Origin: Bacteroidia bacterium
GTDB lineage: Bacteria; Bacteroidota; Bacteroidia; Flavobacteriales; Schleiferiaceae
Direction of reading: 5' to 3'
Assembly (NCBI GenBank): GCA_030424545.1
Contig: JAUHWL010000002.1
Span: forward strand, 124,001 to 188,000
DNA length: 64,000 nt
Below are positions 18,819 through 28,048 of the stretch, piece by piece. Every line of letters starts with the position of its first letter. Positions within the stretch are counted from its first letter, which is position 1. A program made the translations under genes and the position numbers. The notes under the pieces were generated by a model. The model had not been told where the DNA came from. It worked only from the letters and a program-made list of their open reading frames with translations, and made no database searches.

Positions 18819-20420
18819 ATGGCAGGTACAGACCTACAAGGAACAGGAAGAAAGAAAATGCGTGGGCAAATTATGCTTATAATTTTAGCAATGAGCCTTC
18901 TTAAATTATTAATTCACTTGCTTGTTGTAGGAAATTATGAATTGTATAGAGACGCTTATTTATACATAAGTTATGCTGATAATCCGCAGTGGGGATATAT
19001 AAAAAACCCACCTTTTATGATGGTTATTAGTTGGTTTGCAACCAAAGTATTGGGTGGTTCTGTGTTTGCACTTCGTTTTTTTCCAGCGTTGGCTGGGGCC
19101 GTATCTATGTATTTAATTGGTAGTTTGGTAAAAGAGCTTGGCGGCAAAAAATGGGCCGTTATAATTGCCTGTGTATCATTTTTAGTTGCGCCAATTTTTT
19201 TACGCTCAAATAGCTTGTTCCAAGTTCTTGCATTCGACCAACTTTTTTGGTTTTTATATCTATTCTTTTTTGTGCGTTTACTACAGACCTACAACAAAAA
19301 TTATTGGTTTGTTTTGGGGTTGGTAGCTGGTGTGGGCTTTTTAACACAGTATACCATTGTGGTTCCTGTAGCTTTAACCACTTTGTTTTTAATAGCCACA
19401 AGACACAGAAAATTGCTTTGGGTGCCACAGTTTTGGGGCTTTTTAATTAATGTGGCAATTCTCATTATCCCCAATTTAATTTGGCAATACAACCACAATT
19501 GGCCAGAGTTAGAAAATCTTAAAGTTATAAGAGAAAACCAATTGCTAACTAGCGATAGAGGCTGGTTTTTGGGGATGCAATTTTTAATGCTAGCTCCAGC
19601 CGTTTTGGTATGGGTTGCGGGTATTTATAACCTATTCGTAAATAAGGCTTCAAGACCCTACATTGTATTGGGTTATAGTTTTGTAGGGGTTGTTTTGCTT
19701 ATGTTGCTACTGCAAGGCAAGGCATATTACACGGCACCATTTTATATGATATTGTTGGTATTTGGAGCAATACAATGGGAGTCCTGGTTAGAAGATAAGT
19801 ACAAATGGGCCCTAGGAGTTTTAACTGCGTTTTTAATTGCCGTTACCATACCCATGTTTCCATTGAGTTTGCCCTATTTAAATATGGATAGAATGATTTG
19901 GTATAAACAAGCTATGGTTGATGCTGGTTTTGAATCTCCATTTGTTTGGGACGATGGTCTTGTACATGATTTACCAGAAGATTATGCAAACATGACTGGA
20001 TGGAGAGAGCTTTCTACCCTAGTTAATAATACGTTCAGTAGCTTAACTACAGAAGAGCAAAAATCATGTGCTATTTATGCAGAAGATTATGCCTATGCTG
20101 GTGCCATTAATTACTACAACCGCAAGAATAAAAACTTTCCGAAAGCTTTTTGTTTTGATGGTAGCATTAAATTTTGGACTCCCAAATCGGCTGAGGGAAT
20201 ACACACCATAATTTATATTGGAAAACCAAACGCTTTGTTGCTTGATAATTTTGAAAATGCCGAAAATGCTGCCTTTGTAACCGATGAGCATTTTAAAGAA
20301 ACCGGATTACCTATTACTGTTTTTAAAAATGCCAAACCCTCATTTATAAGTGCATATTTAGAGTATAGGGAAGTTAGCATTAAGAAGAATCATAGAAAGC
20401 CTTTTGAACACAATAAATAG
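18819..20420 (+). CDS. GT39-like (ArnT/PMT-type) membrane glycosyltransferase
   Basis: 533 residues with about 11-12 membrane helices followed by a soluble C-terminal domain of about 180 residues. The first periplasmic loop has the acidic pair in YELYRDAYLYISY, where GT39/GT-C enzymes keep a catalytic Asp. FALRFFPALAGAVSMYLIG matches the family's R-x-x-x-x-x-x-G pattern, and the following helices contain LTQYT. Such enzymes transfer a sugar from a polyprenyl-phosphate donor to lipid or protein outside the inner membrane. The substrate is unknown here and no polysaccharide cluster surrounds it. The start could also be the ATG at 18858. Confidence 0.8.
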   Translation: MAGTDLQGTGRKKMRGQIMLIILAMSLLKLLIHLLVVGNYELYRDAYLYISYADNPQWGYIKNPPFMMVISWFATKVLGGSVFALRFFPALAGAVSMYLIGSLVKELGGKKWAVIIACVSFLVAPIFLRSNSLFQVLAFDQLFWFLYLFFFVRLLQTYNKNYWFVLGLVAGVGFLTQYTIVVPVALTTLFLIATRHRKLLWVPQFWGFLINVAILIIPNLIWQYNHNWPELENLKVIRENQLLTSDRGWFLGMQFLMLAPAVLVWVAGIYNLFVNKASRPYIVLGYSFVGVVLLMLLLQGKAYYTAPFYMILLVFGAIQWESWLEDKYKWALGVLTAFLIAVTIPMFPLSLPYLNMDRMIWYKQAMVDAGFESPFVWDDGLVHDLPEDYANMTGWRELSTLVNNTFSSLTTEEQKSCAIYAEDYAYAGAINYYNRKNKNFPKAFCFDGSIKFWTPKSAEGIHTIIYIGKPNALLLDNFENAENAAFVTDEHFKETGLPITVFKNAKPSFISAYLEYREVSIKKNHRKPFEHNK

Positions 20421-20470
20421 TGCAAACGCTTTTGTTGTAGTAAATTACCCGTTCAATTAAACAAGACTTA

Positions 20471-22915
20471 ATGAAGCGTTTTTACTTTTTTATTTACTTA
20501 GTTTTTGTTTTCTCATGCGGGCTTGTTGCCCAAAATCAACCGGATAACCCGCAAGTTGAAGAAACCATTACGCCTTATGAAATAACAAATATTTCGTCTG
20601 CCATACAATTAACAGATGATCAAGTAAGGGCGGCATTAGAAATTGGCAACGATTCAACCAGCATTACTAAAGCACAAGAAAGCTTAACGGCTTTAATTAG
20701 TGCGTATAGAGATTTGGAAGAGGATACTGTAATTCTAGACTTTACATCCTTAAGTCTTTGGGGTTTAAAAGATATAAATCAACAATGGTTAAATATTAAA
20801 GAAAGCCTATTAGAGTTTAACCTAAGTATAGATGAGCCGCTTAAAGAAATTGCAGGTCATAAAGAGATTCTCGAAGAATTTATTAAAAAATGGACTGCCA
20901 CAAAACAATTTGCAGATACAGCCGATGTTTCTTCAGAAATAAAGGAATCTATCGGACATGGATTAGAAGCTACAAAGAAGGCAAACCAAAAGTTGAAAGA
21001 AAAGCAAGAAGCGTATTTGCTTATAGAGAATAATGTATCTAAAGAATTGCTGCTTATAAATGGTATTCTAAATCAGATTTCTGATACGAGGATAGAAAGA
21101 AGTAAAGATGTTTTTATTCCCGATTCGCCACCATTATTTCAGGTAGTACGCCATAGTGAGAACATAGATTTTTTCAGCCTTCTTTTTCAATCTGTGAAAG
21201 AATCTGTGAAAGAAGTAAAAGATTTTTTGGCTAAAAAGCCAATAGATATAATTGCCCATATATTCTTTTTTCTACTGCTCTGGTTTATATTGTTTCTGGT
21301 AAAAAGAGATCTTTTTAAATCGGGTTTTGATAAAGATGAAGCGTATACCGTTACCGCAAGAATCTTAAGCGCACCATTTACCAATGCACTATTAATCAAT
21401 ATTGTTTTTAGTGGCTTGTTTTACGAAAACTTCCCACTTATACTGCGTGTTTTTTTAGTTCTTGTTGCTTTAGTTCCGGTTATTATTTTACTGCCTAGAG
21501 TAATAGATCAAAAAAATAAAGGGTTTATTTATTTCGTTGCTGCGTTGGTGGTTTTAGATAAGTTTCAGTCGCAATTAACCTTTGATGTGCTAAGCCAGCG
21601 TATAGCCGTACTTGCACTTTCTCTTTTCGGCATTATTGGGTTGATACTTTTCAGTTTACCAAAGTCTGAATTTTATAAAAATGTAGTAAGCCATAAAAGA
21701 AAATGGATATTACATTTTTTAAAGCTGTTCATTTTAGTGCTTGTCATTGCCACGTACGGAAACATAAATGGCAATTTTCAACTGTCTTTACTCTTAACGA
21801 GTGGTGTAGTGCATGCCTTTACCGTTGGTGTGGTGGTGTTTATAGCAATCAATATTATTAGAGCCATGCTGCTGTATGTAATTAGAAGCGGGCTCTCAGG
21901 TAAATTAAACCTCCTTATTAAATTCAACAAGCAGATAGAATATTGGTCGTTTCTATTGGTTTCTATGGTCGGATTTTTTTTCTGGTTTAAATCTTCGCTA
22001 AGAGGTTTTGCCTTGCTTTCTCCGGTTGTAAATATTTTAAACAACATCAATAATGCATCGTGGCAATTCGGAGAAATTGTACTATCTGTAAGTAATATTG
22101 TCGATTTTATTGTCATTTTATTTGTTTTTATTGTGATTGCCAATATTCTTCATGTTGTTTTACGCGAAGAGGTTTTAACACGATTTGATTTAAGGAAAGG
22201 AATCCCATTAGCACTGGCTATTTTATCTAGATACATTGTGCTTTTTATTGGGTTTGTTTTAGCCATGTCTGCCGCAGGTATTAGCCTAAGTAAGCTTAGT
22301 TTGCTAGTAGGTGCGCTTGGGGTAGGAATAGGATTCGGGTTACAAAGTATCGTGAGTAATTTTGTTTCTGGTCTGGTCATTATTTTTGAGCGACCTATTC
22401 ATATTGGCGATACAATTTCCGCAGGAAATTTAGAAGGTGAGGTAAAAGAAATTGGGTTGAGAAGTTCTATTGTACGAAGTTGGGAAGGTGCAGAAGTTAT
22501 TGTACCGAACAATGATTTAATATCTAAACAAGTAACAAACTGGACACTTTCTGATAAACGAAGGCGTGTAGAGCGCATTGTGTTGATTGAAAGCGGACCA
22601 AGTCCGAGAAAGGTAAAAACCGTAATAGATAATGTATTAAAAGACCATAAAGGATTGCTAAAAGAACCAGCGCCCATGTCTTATTTTTTAGGTTTTGAAA
22701 ACAATGCATTAAAATTTAGAGTACTTATTTGGATTTCTGAAGGCTTATTAAACACACCCAGCGAAGTATTGTTAAACCTGCATGATGCGCTTACGGTAAA
22801 TGGTTATAAGGCGTATATGCCTATACAAAAAGTGATTGTTGATAAGCAAGAAAACAATGAATCTGCGAATCATGTTATTGGACTAACGCAAGACAAAAAT
22901 CCAAATGACCAATAA
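20471..22915 (+). CDS. Large MscS-family mechanosensitive channel
   Basis: 814 residues. The signal peptide ends around GLVAQ. A periplasmic coiled-coil region extends to about residue 230. About eight membrane helices follow, and then the MscS core: the Gly/Ala-rich pore helix LLVGALGVGIGFGLQSIVSNF, the beta-domain motif ERPIHIGDTI and EVKEIGLRSSIVR..GAEVIVPNN. This is the layout of long MscK/YnaI-like channels that release solutes on hypo-osmotic shock. It overlaps the downstream pirin gene by 11 bases, so the two are cotranscribed. Confidence 0.92.
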   Translation: MKRFYFFIYLVFVFSCGLVAQNQPDNPQVEETITPYEITNISSAIQLTDDQVRAALEIGNDSTSITKAQESLTALISAYRDLEEDTVILDFTSLSLWGLKDINQQWLNIKESLLEFNLSIDEPLKEIAGHKEILEEFIKKWTATKQFADTADVSSEIKESIGHGLEATKKANQKLKEKQEAYLLIENNVSKELLLINGILNQISDTRIERSKDVFIPDSPPLFQVVRHSENIDFFSLLFQSVKESVKEVKDFLAKKPIDIIAHIFFFLLLWFILFLVKRDLFKSGFDKDEAYTVTARILSAPFTNALLINIVFSGLFYENFPLILRVFLVLVALVPVIILLPRVIDQKNKGFIYFVAALVVLDKFQSQLTFDVLSQRIAVLALSLFGIIGLILFSLPKSEFYKNVVSHKRKWILHFLKLFILVLVIATYGNINGNFQLSLLLTSGVVHAFTVGVVVFIAINIIRAMLLYVIRSGLSGKLNLLIKFNKQIEYWSFLLVSMVGFFFWFKSSLRGFALLSPVVNILNNINNASWQFGEIVLSVSNIVDFIVILFVFIVIANILHVVLREEVLTRFDLRKGIPLALAILSRYIVLFIGFVLAMSAAGISLSKLSLLVGALGVGIGFGLQSIVSNFVSGLVIIFERPIHIGDTISAGNLEGEVKEIGLRSSIVRSWEGAEVIVPNNDLISKQVTNWTLSDKRRRVERIVLIESGPSPRKVKTVIDNVLKDHKGLLKEPAPMSYFLGFENNALKFRVLIWISEGLLNTPSEVLLNLHDALTVNGYKAYMPIQKVIVDKQENNESANHVIGLTQDKNPNDQ

Positions 22916-23780
22916 GAATAAGCAAATTATAAAAAACGTGTTGCCTGCTTTAACCGTGAATATGGGCGGTATCTTATTGTTGCAACCATTTCCTACACAA
23001 AACGTAGAGCACATAGATCCATTTCTGTTGCTACACCATCATCATGGTGTTGTTGAAAAAGGTCGCAAACAAAGCGATGCTGGTATTGGTCCGCATCCAC
23101 ATAGGGGGTTTTCGCCAGTAACTTTTGTTTTTAAGGGTGATGTTCATCATCGCGATAGCCGCGGAAACAGCAGCGTAGTAAAAGCCGGTGGCGTACAATG
23201 GATGAATGCGGGCATGGGTATTATCCACAGCGAAAGACCATCAAAAGAATTGCTTGAAACGGGTGGCGAACAAGAAATTTTGCAATTGTGGATTAATACT
23301 CCAGCAGCAAATAAAATGAATGAACCACGCTACTTTGCTCTGCAAAGAGAAGAAATGCCGCAGGTAGATATTGTAGAAGGAGATGTACGCATAGTTGCTG
23401 GAACATTTGCTGGAAAAATGGGACAAGTAAAAACCTACTTTCCGTTAGTTTGTTTAATGGGCCATTTAAATCCTGATGATGAACTACCTCTGATAAAGCC
23501 CGAAGGAGAAAACGCTTTTTTATATGTATTAGATGGCGATGGATTTTTACATAGTTATGGTGTGTTAGAAGAAAAAACGTTGTACACTTTTCATCAACAA
23601 AAAGTAGAAACAGCTTTAAAAGCGAAGAGCAAACTGCGCTTTATTTATGTAAGCGCGCTGCCTATAAATGAAAAAGTACAACAATACGGCCCGTACGTAA
23701 TGAATAGTCAAACCGAAATTTTAGAAGCATTGCGCGACTATCAAATGGGTAAAATGGGTTTTTTGGTGGAGGAGTTTTAA
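22905..23780 (+). CDS. Pirin-family cupin protein
   Basis: 291 residues, normal length. Two cupin barrels; the N-terminal one carries the metal-site His residues in HPHRGF and the later MGIIHSE (His and Glu), with GGVQWMNAG between them. Bacterial pirins include quercetin dioxygenases and regulators of central metabolism, and sequence alone does not decide which. The start overlaps the end of the MscS gene, and the stop overlaps the stop of the convergent methyltransferase gene by 4 bases. Confidence 0.92.
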   Translation: MTNKNKQIIKNVLPALTVNMGGILLLQPFPTQNVEHIDPFLLLHHHHGVVEKGRKQSDAGIGPHPHRGFSPVTFVFKGDVHHRDSRGNSSVVKAGGVQWMNAGMGIIHSERPSKELLETGGEQEILQLWINTPAANKMNEPRYFALQREEMPQVDIVEGDVRIVAGTFAGKMGQVKTYFPLVCLMGHLNPDDELPLIKPEGENAFLYVLDGDGFLHSYGVLEEKTLYTFHQQKVETALKAKSKLRFIYVSALPINEKVQQYGPYVMNSQTEILEALRDYQMGKMGFLVEEF

Positions 23781-24571
23781 TCTTTTTTGGCTGAAAAAGC
23801 GTAAACCATAGGGAGCTTGCCTTCAAGGTTTTTAATTTGCCATTTTCCTTTTTCAACTTCTACCACTGGCTTAAAGCACGGGTAGGGCGAATAATCAAAT
23901 TCTTGAAATTTTTCTAACGTAAAGCCTGCTTTTAAAAAGGCTTGCATCACTTCTGCTAACCCATGATTCCACGTAATACATTGGTTTTTTATAGATGAAT
24001 TAAAGTTTGTATACGTGCCTTCTAAATCCTCAACAATGGGTTCGCCATTAAAGTAAGAGTAGGTTATTTTTTCAAAATCATCATCATACATCCAAACGGC
24101 AGGATGAAATTCTGCAAAAACTATTTTGCCACCTGGATGTAGGAGTTTTGCGGCTACATGTGCCCATGCTTGTGCGCTCGGATGCCAGCCTATCACGCCA
24201 TAACTAGCAAAAATAATATCAGCTTTTTCGGTAATTAGTTTTGGGGCATCAAGCACATTGCCTTGAACAAATGTGGCGGGTAGATTTGCTTTTTCGGCTA
24301 ATTTTTTTGCTTGTAAAATAGATTCAGAACTCAAATCGAGACCAATAACATTTGCCCCCATACGGGCAAGGCAAAGTGTGTCTACTCCAAAATGACATTG
24401 CAGGTGAATAATGGTTTTGCCTTTTACATCGCCCAGCAATTCTAGCTCTATACTGTTTAGCTTATTGTCGCCAGCCAGAAAGCCTTCAACATCATAAAAA
24501 TTACTGCTTATGTGCTCTTTGGTGCGGTTGTCCCACAGGTTTTTGTTTAAGTCTAAATAATCAGGATTCAC
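23777..24571 (-). CDS. Class I SAM-dependent methyltransferase
   Basis: 264 residues. Motif I is degenerate (IIHLQCHFGVDTLCLARMG) with the acidic motif II residue in VIGLDLSSESI. FVQGNVLDAP and ADIIFASYGVIGWHPS match motifs III/IV of this Bacteroidota-common group, and LLHPGGKIVFAEFH is the post-motif strand. The substrate is unknown. It starts 27 bases after the catalase-related gene on the same strand and may be the third gene of the lipoxygenase operon. It could also just be a neighbour read through from it. If linked, methylation of an oxylipin or another acid is possible, but this is speculation. Confidence 0.85.
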   Translation of the reverse strand: MNPDYLDLNKNLWDNRTKEHISSNFYDVEGFLAGDNKLNSIELELLGDVKGKTIIHLQCHFGVDTLCLARMGANVIGLDLSSESILQAKKLAEKANLPATFVQGNVLDAPKLITEKADIIFASYGVIGWHPSAQAWAHVAAKLLHPGGKIVFAEFHPAVWMYDDDFEKITYSYFNGEPIVEDLEGTYTNFNSSIKNQCITWNHGLAEVMQAFLKAGFTLEKFQEFDYSPYPCFKPVVEVEKGKWQIKNLEGKLPMVYAFSAKKD

Positions 24572-24598
24572 TTTAAAATGCTTTTATAGAAAGGCAGG

Positions 24599-25690
24599 TT
24601 ATTTCCCCCATTCCTCGTTATTTCTGTTGTCGTTATTAGGAATTGGCGGTACCATGCCAAATATTTTTAAGGACAGTAATCTTGCTTTTCGCGCAATTTC
24701 ACTGTGTGCCCGCATGTAGTTTAATGAGTTGTAATCGTAGATTGATTTAGCGGGAATAATGCCTAAACTTTCTGGCATATTGTTTACAGAAAATGTAGAA
24801 ATGGTACTTTCTTTCCAATCTAATGTTTCGGTAATTTCAAAATCGGCCACGTCCATCCATGGGTAAATGCGTTCGTCCCACGGAAACATATTGTTGAAAA
24901 TTTCAGGGTCTTCATCATGGCTTGCTGTAACAAGCTGTATTTGCAACTTGTACTTGGCATGGCCTTTTTTCACACGATCTTCCCATTCATATTTTAAATA
25001 ATTACGCCCATTTTTTTCATGTGGGGCAACACGTTGGTTAGGCAATTCATAATCGCATGGATTTAATTGTAAACCGGTTTCTAATTGCTCCTTCTCGGGC
25101 ACCACGCGGTATTTGGCATAGCGTTGTATGCCATCTGTACCTTTAAATAAAAAGGGCGTTTTGCCATAATATTTAAGGTTGGTAAAAGAACTAGGGTTTC
25201 TACGCATGGCACCTATAGCACCTGTAGCTCCTTGTGGATATTTTTTAATGTAATCTACGTAACAAACCGCGTATTTTTCTTTTCGGGTTTTAGCAAACAT
25301 CAAAAAGCTTTTGGCACTCCAAAACAGGGTAGTAGCTCCGGTATTCATTTCAATATCAAATGGACTTTTAAAATGGTGCTGCGAGAATTTTAAAGAAATA
25401 CTACGGATGCCGTTTACGGCATCATCTAAATAGGTTGCTGTAGCGTGCCTTACACGTATAGGAAAAGTGCGGCCGGCTTTAAAGAAATCGTGTTCTGGAA
25501 ACTCAGGGTTGTCTACTATTTTTAAGTTGCCAAGACCTGCTATGCCGTTGTCATGGCTCATTCTATTTCTTTTAGGAAAGCTTAAAAAGGCAGCGATTAA
25601 AAAGCCAAAGAATTTGGCCGTGTGCCAAAGAATGATTTTATCAAAAATGGCAACTAGCTTGTTTTTATGGGCGGGGTAAAACTCACTCAT
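24599..25690 (-). CDS. Catalase-related protein of the coral allene oxide synthase type
   Basis: 363 residues. It starts with a hydrophobic segment (FFGFLIAAFLSF). Compared from memory with the AOS domain of the Plexaura homomalla AOS-lipoxygenase: SHDNGIAGLG aligns with the distal-haem THTVGTGGIG (distal His = His46; Thr66 is Ser45), FPEHDFFKAGRTFP is nearly identical, and MNTG supplies the distal Asn (Asn116). At the C-terminus PAKSIYDYNSL aligns with the AKSPEDYNSI segment. However, the proximal R-x-x-x-Y motif reads RAHSE, with Glu331 where the haem-ligating Tyr belongs. The next gene upstream, 12 bases away, is a lipoxygenase. Expected substrates are fatty-acid hydroperoxides; actual activity is uncertain because of the missing Tyr. 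Confidence 0.8.
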   Translation of the reverse strand: MSEFYPAHKNKLVAIFDKIILWHTAKFFGFLIAAFLSFPKRNRMSHDNGIAGLGNLKIVDNPEFPEHDFFKAGRTFPIRVRHATATYLDDAVNGIRSISLKFSQHHFKSPFDIEMNTGATTLFWSAKSFLMFAKTRKEKYAVCYVDYIKKYPQGATGAIGAMRRNPSSFTNLKYYGKTPFLFKGTDGIQRYAKYRVVPEKEQLETGLQLNPCDYELPNQRVAPHEKNGRNYLKYEWEDRVKKGHAKYKLQIQLVTASHDEDPEIFNNMFPWDERIYPWMDVADFEITETLDWKESTISTFSVNNMPESLGIIPAKSIYDYNSLNYMRAHSEIARKARLLSLKIFGMVPPIPNNDNRNNEEWGK

Positions 25691-25702
25691 TGTATGGTTT
25701 TC

Positions 25703-27877
25703 TTAAATGTTGGTTCTAGATTCAATGTCATCAATGCTTACGCCTATTTTATCAAAATCGGCTCGTTTGCTTTCTAGCAACTCTGTAAAAATGGGGTTTA
25801 CATCCCCATCTTCGTTTTTGGTGATAAAACCATATTCGGTGCGCGACAAAAAGTTGGCAAACCACAACTGTTGCGTGGTTACGGTTAAATTGGGTGCTAT
25901 AGAAAGATCGCTTTCGGGAACTAAAACACCACTTTCTTTATCGCCAAATCGCAAGCCACCACAGCTGTATAACACTTCTCCTAAATCGTCATATTGATGT
26001 TCATTAATCCAGGTGTGCATAAACGTAGCTTGCATGATTGCGTATTTACAAGCCCTTTTTAAATTGTTGATGTCCTCAGTGTCTTCTGCCGAAATAGACG
26101 TTTTATGTGTAATGGGTGAAACGACTTTTAGTTGATTGTTTCTTTTTTCTCGTGTCACAGTTTCATCAAAGCCGTATTGAAATTTGTAATACGCTAATCT
26201 TTCTAGGGCTTGGTTTCTTTCATTTGTGGGCAGTGCATCAAGATCAACATCCGAGAGAAAAACAGGGACACTATGATTTACCAAATCTTGCGAAAAGCGA
26301 TATACTTCGTCCCAATGAGAAATAATGCCTTTTAAGTTCTGCTCAAAGAAAGTGTTTACATAATTTTCTACTACCTCAAAGAAAATGTTCTCAGCTTGGG
26401 CATATCTGTGATCTTCGCTAATGCTTTTCATAGGGCGCCAGCTTTTCCAATCAAACATTCCCAATAAATCTTTTGCTCTTTTTACCAATCCTTTTGCATT
26501 AAGGGCAGTACCTTCGGGTAAAAACCCTTTTATAATGAGTTTGTCAGCACCCTCGTTAATGAGAGAAACTTCGCGCATGTGCGGCATTAATAGTATGCTA
26601 AGCGGGCTATGTTTAAAATTGCGAAATGTGGCAATAGCATATTGTTCTACATTAAGGTGTGTGCCTACAAAATGTTCATCAACTTCGGTACACACGTTAC
26701 CTACGCTCCTGGCCAATCTTTTTACAGCAAGCCAAAGCATTTCGCCATCTGCAGGGGTAAACTCTCTTTGTTGCCATTGGTCTTTGTTTATAGCGTTTAA
26801 TGCGCCAACGGTTTTTATTTTAAAGGGGATAGGAATGCCTTTGTTGTTGAAGTTAAAATAAATGGTTACATCTGGTAGCGCAAATTCATGGTTATGATCA
26901 TAATTACAAAGGCCAAAATATTTTATCATGTAAACATCTGGGTTTTCGGGGTCTTGCATAAAGGCACCACAATTCATCCCATTCATCATTCTTTCTCCAA
27001 ACCATTCATCGCCACGTGTGTAGCCAGGTAATTCTTTTTCTATGCATTGCGTAAGGTTTATAGGATAATCTGCTTGAATACTAGCATGGCTAATTTTATC
27101 AGAGTCTTCTTTTATCAGGAGAAGGTGCTTCAATTTTGTTAATTCAATAGGGATAATCTGCTCAATTAAAGCATCTTTTCTTCCTTGTGTATAGCTTTGA
27201 ATGGTATCTCCATTATCAAATTTCAATAATGTTCTGGGGATGATGGTGTCGGTTCTGTAATTCCAGTAATCTAGTTGAATTTCCCTTAAATTGTATCCCA
27301 TGCCTATGAGATCGGATTTTGGAAAAGTTTGTTTATGAAAAACACTGTAGTTATGATGACCTACTTTGTTTTTATCAAAATAAATGCTGTCTATCTCTTC
27401 AACTTCAAAAATTAAGTTTTTTCTGTTGGCCCATTTTACGGCTGCTCTAAGGTCAAAAGGTAAGTTAAAAACACCTTCATGGTCTGTATAACCTTCGGCT
27501 AATTTTCTCCACTGAAACAATTTTGTTCTGGCCCAAAACACCACTTTCATATGCACAATTGGTGTGCGTACGTCTGATTTTTCTTTAAATGAGATTACCC
27601 CGGTTAAATAGGCATCTTTAACAGTTCCAACAATTTCAGGGTTTCTAGGAAACCACCTTTCTTTTACACTGTTAAACCAGTTTCTGAGGTTTTTGTATAC
27701 AACATAAAGCCGCTCTAAAAATATAGTTAGGGGGTTAGATATAATCTTGGAGTAGCCAACTTCTAAGTGATTTATGCTTTTTAATTTGGGAGAAAAAAAA
27801 CCTCCTTTATTTGTGTATTGAATTCGTGTTTTCTTTTTACACTCATCAATAATTTGTTTTACGGATGTGCTTTCCAT
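25703..27877 (-). CDS. Lipoxygenase with all five iron ligands
   Basis: 724 residues. It dioxygenates polyunsaturated fatty acids to hydroperoxides using non-haem iron. Ligands visible: His402 and His407 in HFVGTHLNVE, His621 and Asn625 in MHTWIN, and the C-terminal Ile724 (SRTNI). The family motifs DEWFGERMMNG (near 285) and LLMPHMREVSLIN (near 430-440) are present. The Coffa position aligns with Ala444, which predicts an S-specific enzyme. The first 230 residues do not look like a PLAT/C2 domain; the stretch EGYTDHEGVFNLPFD suggests another beta-sandwich. It is the first gene of the operon, divergent from the kinase-cyclase gene. Confidence 0.88.
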   Translation of the reverse strand: MESTSVKQIIDECKKKTRIQYTNKGGFFSPKLKSINHLEVGYSKIISNPLTIFLERLYVVYKNLRNWFNSVKERWFPRNPEIVGTVKDAYLTGVISFKEKSDVRTPIVHMKVVFWARTKLFQWRKLAEGYTDHEGVFNLPFDLRAAVKWANRKNLIFEVEEIDSIYFDKNKVGHHNYSVFHKQTFPKSDLIGMGYNLREIQLDYWNYRTDTIIPRTLLKFDNGDTIQSYTQGRKDALIEQIIPIELTKLKHLLLIKEDSDKISHASIQADYPINLTQCIEKELPGYTRGDEWFGERMMNGMNCGAFMQDPENPDVYMIKYFGLCNYDHNHEFALPDVTIYFNFNNKGIPIPFKIKTVGALNAINKDQWQQREFTPADGEMLWLAVKRLARSVGNVCTEVDEHFVGTHLNVEQYAIATFRNFKHSPLSILLMPHMREVSLINEGADKLIIKGFLPEGTALNAKGLVKRAKDLLGMFDWKSWRPMKSISEDHRYAQAENIFFEVVENYVNTFFEQNLKGIISHWDEVYRFSQDLVNHSVPVFLSDVDLDALPTNERNQALERLAYYKFQYGFDETVTREKRNNQLKVVSPITHKTSISAEDTEDINNLKRACKYAIMQATFMHTWINEHQYDDLGEVLYSCGGLRFGDKESGVLVPESDLSIAPNLTVTTQQLWFANFLSRTEYGFITKNEDGDVNPIFTELLESKRADFDKIGVSIDDIESRTNI

Positions 27878-28048
27878 AGGTTAGGGCGAATATGGTTTTT
27901 TATTTTGCTATCAAACTTAATTAAAATTGAGAAGTATAATTGAGGGTATTATTTTTTAATATGATGTGCATCAACTTTTAATTTATAATCTTAACAACTT
28001 GTTTATTTTAGTGCCATATAGATTGCTAGAAAAATTGCCCAACAAAAA

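Noticed and set aside
25703-27877. First suspicion that the lipoxygenase lacks an iron ligand (Thr at the first His of the H-x4-H-x4-H pattern) and has a Gly at the Coffa site
   Set aside because: That first His is not a ligand in plant lipoxygenases; the true ligands align with His402 and His407. Re-alignment from the downstream His moved the Coffa position to Ala444.
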